NCBI GenBank assembly: GCA_964507185.1
Contig: CAZDOY010000092.1
Span: forward strand, 1-6,295
Direction of reading: 5' to 3'
DNA length: 6,295 nucleotides
Origin: CAVRTJ01 sp964507185
Lineage (GTDB): Bacteria > Acidobacteriota > UBA4820 > DSQY01
This document shows, in pieces, positions 5,553 through 6,295 of this stretch; the stretch's first letter is position 1, and each line of letters opens with the position of its first letter. A program made the position numbers and the translations under genes. The notes under the pieces are model-generated. The model had not been told where the DNA came from. It saw only the letters and a list, made by a program, of their open reading frames with translations, and did no database searches.

Positions 5553-6295
5553 ATGGCCGGATTGATGGATCCCTGGGAAAAGGGAAGCCTGTCCATGCGG
5601 AACCGCCTGTGGATGGCGCCCGTAAAGACGGGCTACGGAACGCCCGACGGGCACGTGACGGAACGTCACCTGCACTTTTACCGGCGCGTCGCGCTCGGGG
5701 GCGTGGGACTCGTCGTGGTCGAGCCCGTTCCCGTCCGGTGGGACGGCCGCGAACACCCGAAGCAACTTTCGGTGACCTCGCCGGACAGCGCCATAGATCT
5801 CGCAAGGCTCACGACGGTTATTCATGAGGGCGGCGCCCTGGCCGGCCTCAACCTGAACCACGCGGGGCGTGCGGCGAACCCGAAGGCGAGCGGGACCGGT
5901 CCCGTGGCCCCATCGGATTGCCGGTGCCCCGCGAAGAAGACGGAGGCCCGCCGGCTCGAGCCAGGTGAGATCGAAGACATCGTGTACGCCTTCGGCAGGG
6001 CGGCGGCCGTCGCAGAAGCTGCACGCTTCGACCTGGTGGAAATACAAGCCGGCCACGGGTACCTTATCGATCAGTTCCTCGATCCGGAGGTGAATCGGAG
6101 GGCGGACCGTTACGGCACGGATCCCACGCTCTTTGCCGAGCAGGTGCTCAAGGCCGCGGCCGATGCCACCGGTCTGCCCCTGAGTCTGCGCGTCACCCTG
6201 AAGGAACCGGGCGACAAGGCGGAATGCGGACGCCTTCGGGCGCTCCTGAAGCTGGCAGAGCAGGTCGGCATCTCCTTCGTCCACGTCGGCATGGG
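5553..6295 (+). CDS. Old-yellow-enzyme family NADH:flavin oxidoreductase, 3' end outside window
   Basis: The first 247 codons of an FMN-binding TIM-barrel enzyme (Oxidored_FMN, PF00724), still open at the window edge. Visible family motifs are APVKTGYGTPDGHVTERH (22-39), the GGVGLVVVEPVPV strand (49-61), LNLNHAGR (99-106, usually LQLxHAGR), the loop at 117-135, and HGYLIDQFLDPEVNRRADRY (168-187), followed by SLRV (211-214). The active-site motif normally IHxAHGYL or IHxANGYL reads IQAGHGYL, so the first His is Q165 and the second, H168, is kept. Whether a C-terminal 4Fe-4S and NAD-binding half follows, as in dienoyl-CoA reductase-like members, cannot be seen. GGGAGG (5542-5547) lies 5 bases before the ATG. 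It probably closes or continues the operon; the substrate is unknown. Confidence 0.9.
   Translation, partial: MAGLMDPWEKGSLSMRNRLWMAPVKTGYGTPDGHVTERHLHFYRRVALGGVGLVVVEPVPVRWDGREHPKQLSVTSPDSAIDLARLTTVIHEGGALAGLNLNHAGRAANPKASGTGPVAPSDCRCPAKKTEARRLEPGEIEDIVYAFGRAAAVAEAARFDLVEIQAGHGYLIDQFLDPEVNRRADRYGTDPTLFAEQVLKAAADATGLPLSLRVTLKEPGDKAECGRLRALLKLAEQVGISFVHVGM

Noticed and set aside
5490..6284. A 264-codon open frame on the - strand opposite the flavoprotein
   Set aside because: It is antisense to the clearly recognisable old-yellow-enzyme gene and has no recognisable motif.
1..6295. Nitrogen fixation locus
   Set aside because: Only a NifX-type domain is present. No nitrogenase structural or assembly genes are seen, and stand-alone members of this family are common in non-fixing anaerobes.

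Overview
This 6.3 kb, GC-rich window (roughly 65% G+C by eye) holds ten genes, all on the + strand and tightly packed. One pair overlaps by 4 bases and the other gaps are 4 to about 98 bases. Clear Shine-Dalgarno sequences precede most genes. The gene set (DUF134 regulator, NifX-like cofactor-binding protein, COG0731-type radical SAM enzyme, old-yellow-enzyme-type flavoprotein) is typical of strict anaerobes. With the high GC it suggests a Desulfobacterota ('deltaproteobacterial') or similar anaerobe; this is inference, because no rRNA or lineage marker is present.

Layout. 1-717: a 12-base palindrome, then a DUF134 DNA-binding protein overlapping a small glycine-rich, coiled-coil protein that resembles DUF5320. 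773-2801: a radical SAM enzyme with a C-terminal winged-helix-like tail, followed 4 bases later by a polytopic membrane transporter of the ArsP_2/'putative manganese transporter' family. 2853-3625: a secreted DUF4468-like protein and a 69-residue six-cysteine zinc-ribbon/rubredoxin-like protein. 3687-5509: two different class I SAM-dependent methyltransferases flanking a NifX/NifB-type iron-molybdenum cofactor-binding protein with a Cys/His tail. 5553-6295: the first 247 codons of an old-yellow-enzyme-family oxidoreductase, cut by the window end.

How they may work together (inference): DUF134 and NifX-like proteins commonly sit together in anaerobes, and here they share a strand and likely an operon with a predicted metal/metalloid exporter, a Cys-rich mini-protein and two methyltransferases. 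The simplest reading is a metal or metal-sulfur cofactor handling locus controlled by the DUF134 protein, with redox and methyl-transfer enzymes attached. The substrate cannot be told from sequence. There are no tRNA or rRNA genes, CRISPR arrays or insertion sequences, and no convincing intrinsic terminator. No gene-free stretch exceeds 100 bases. I see no wholly new system; the most interesting points are the gene combination, the metal-ligand-rich tails and linkers, and an atypical active-site motif in the flavoprotein.
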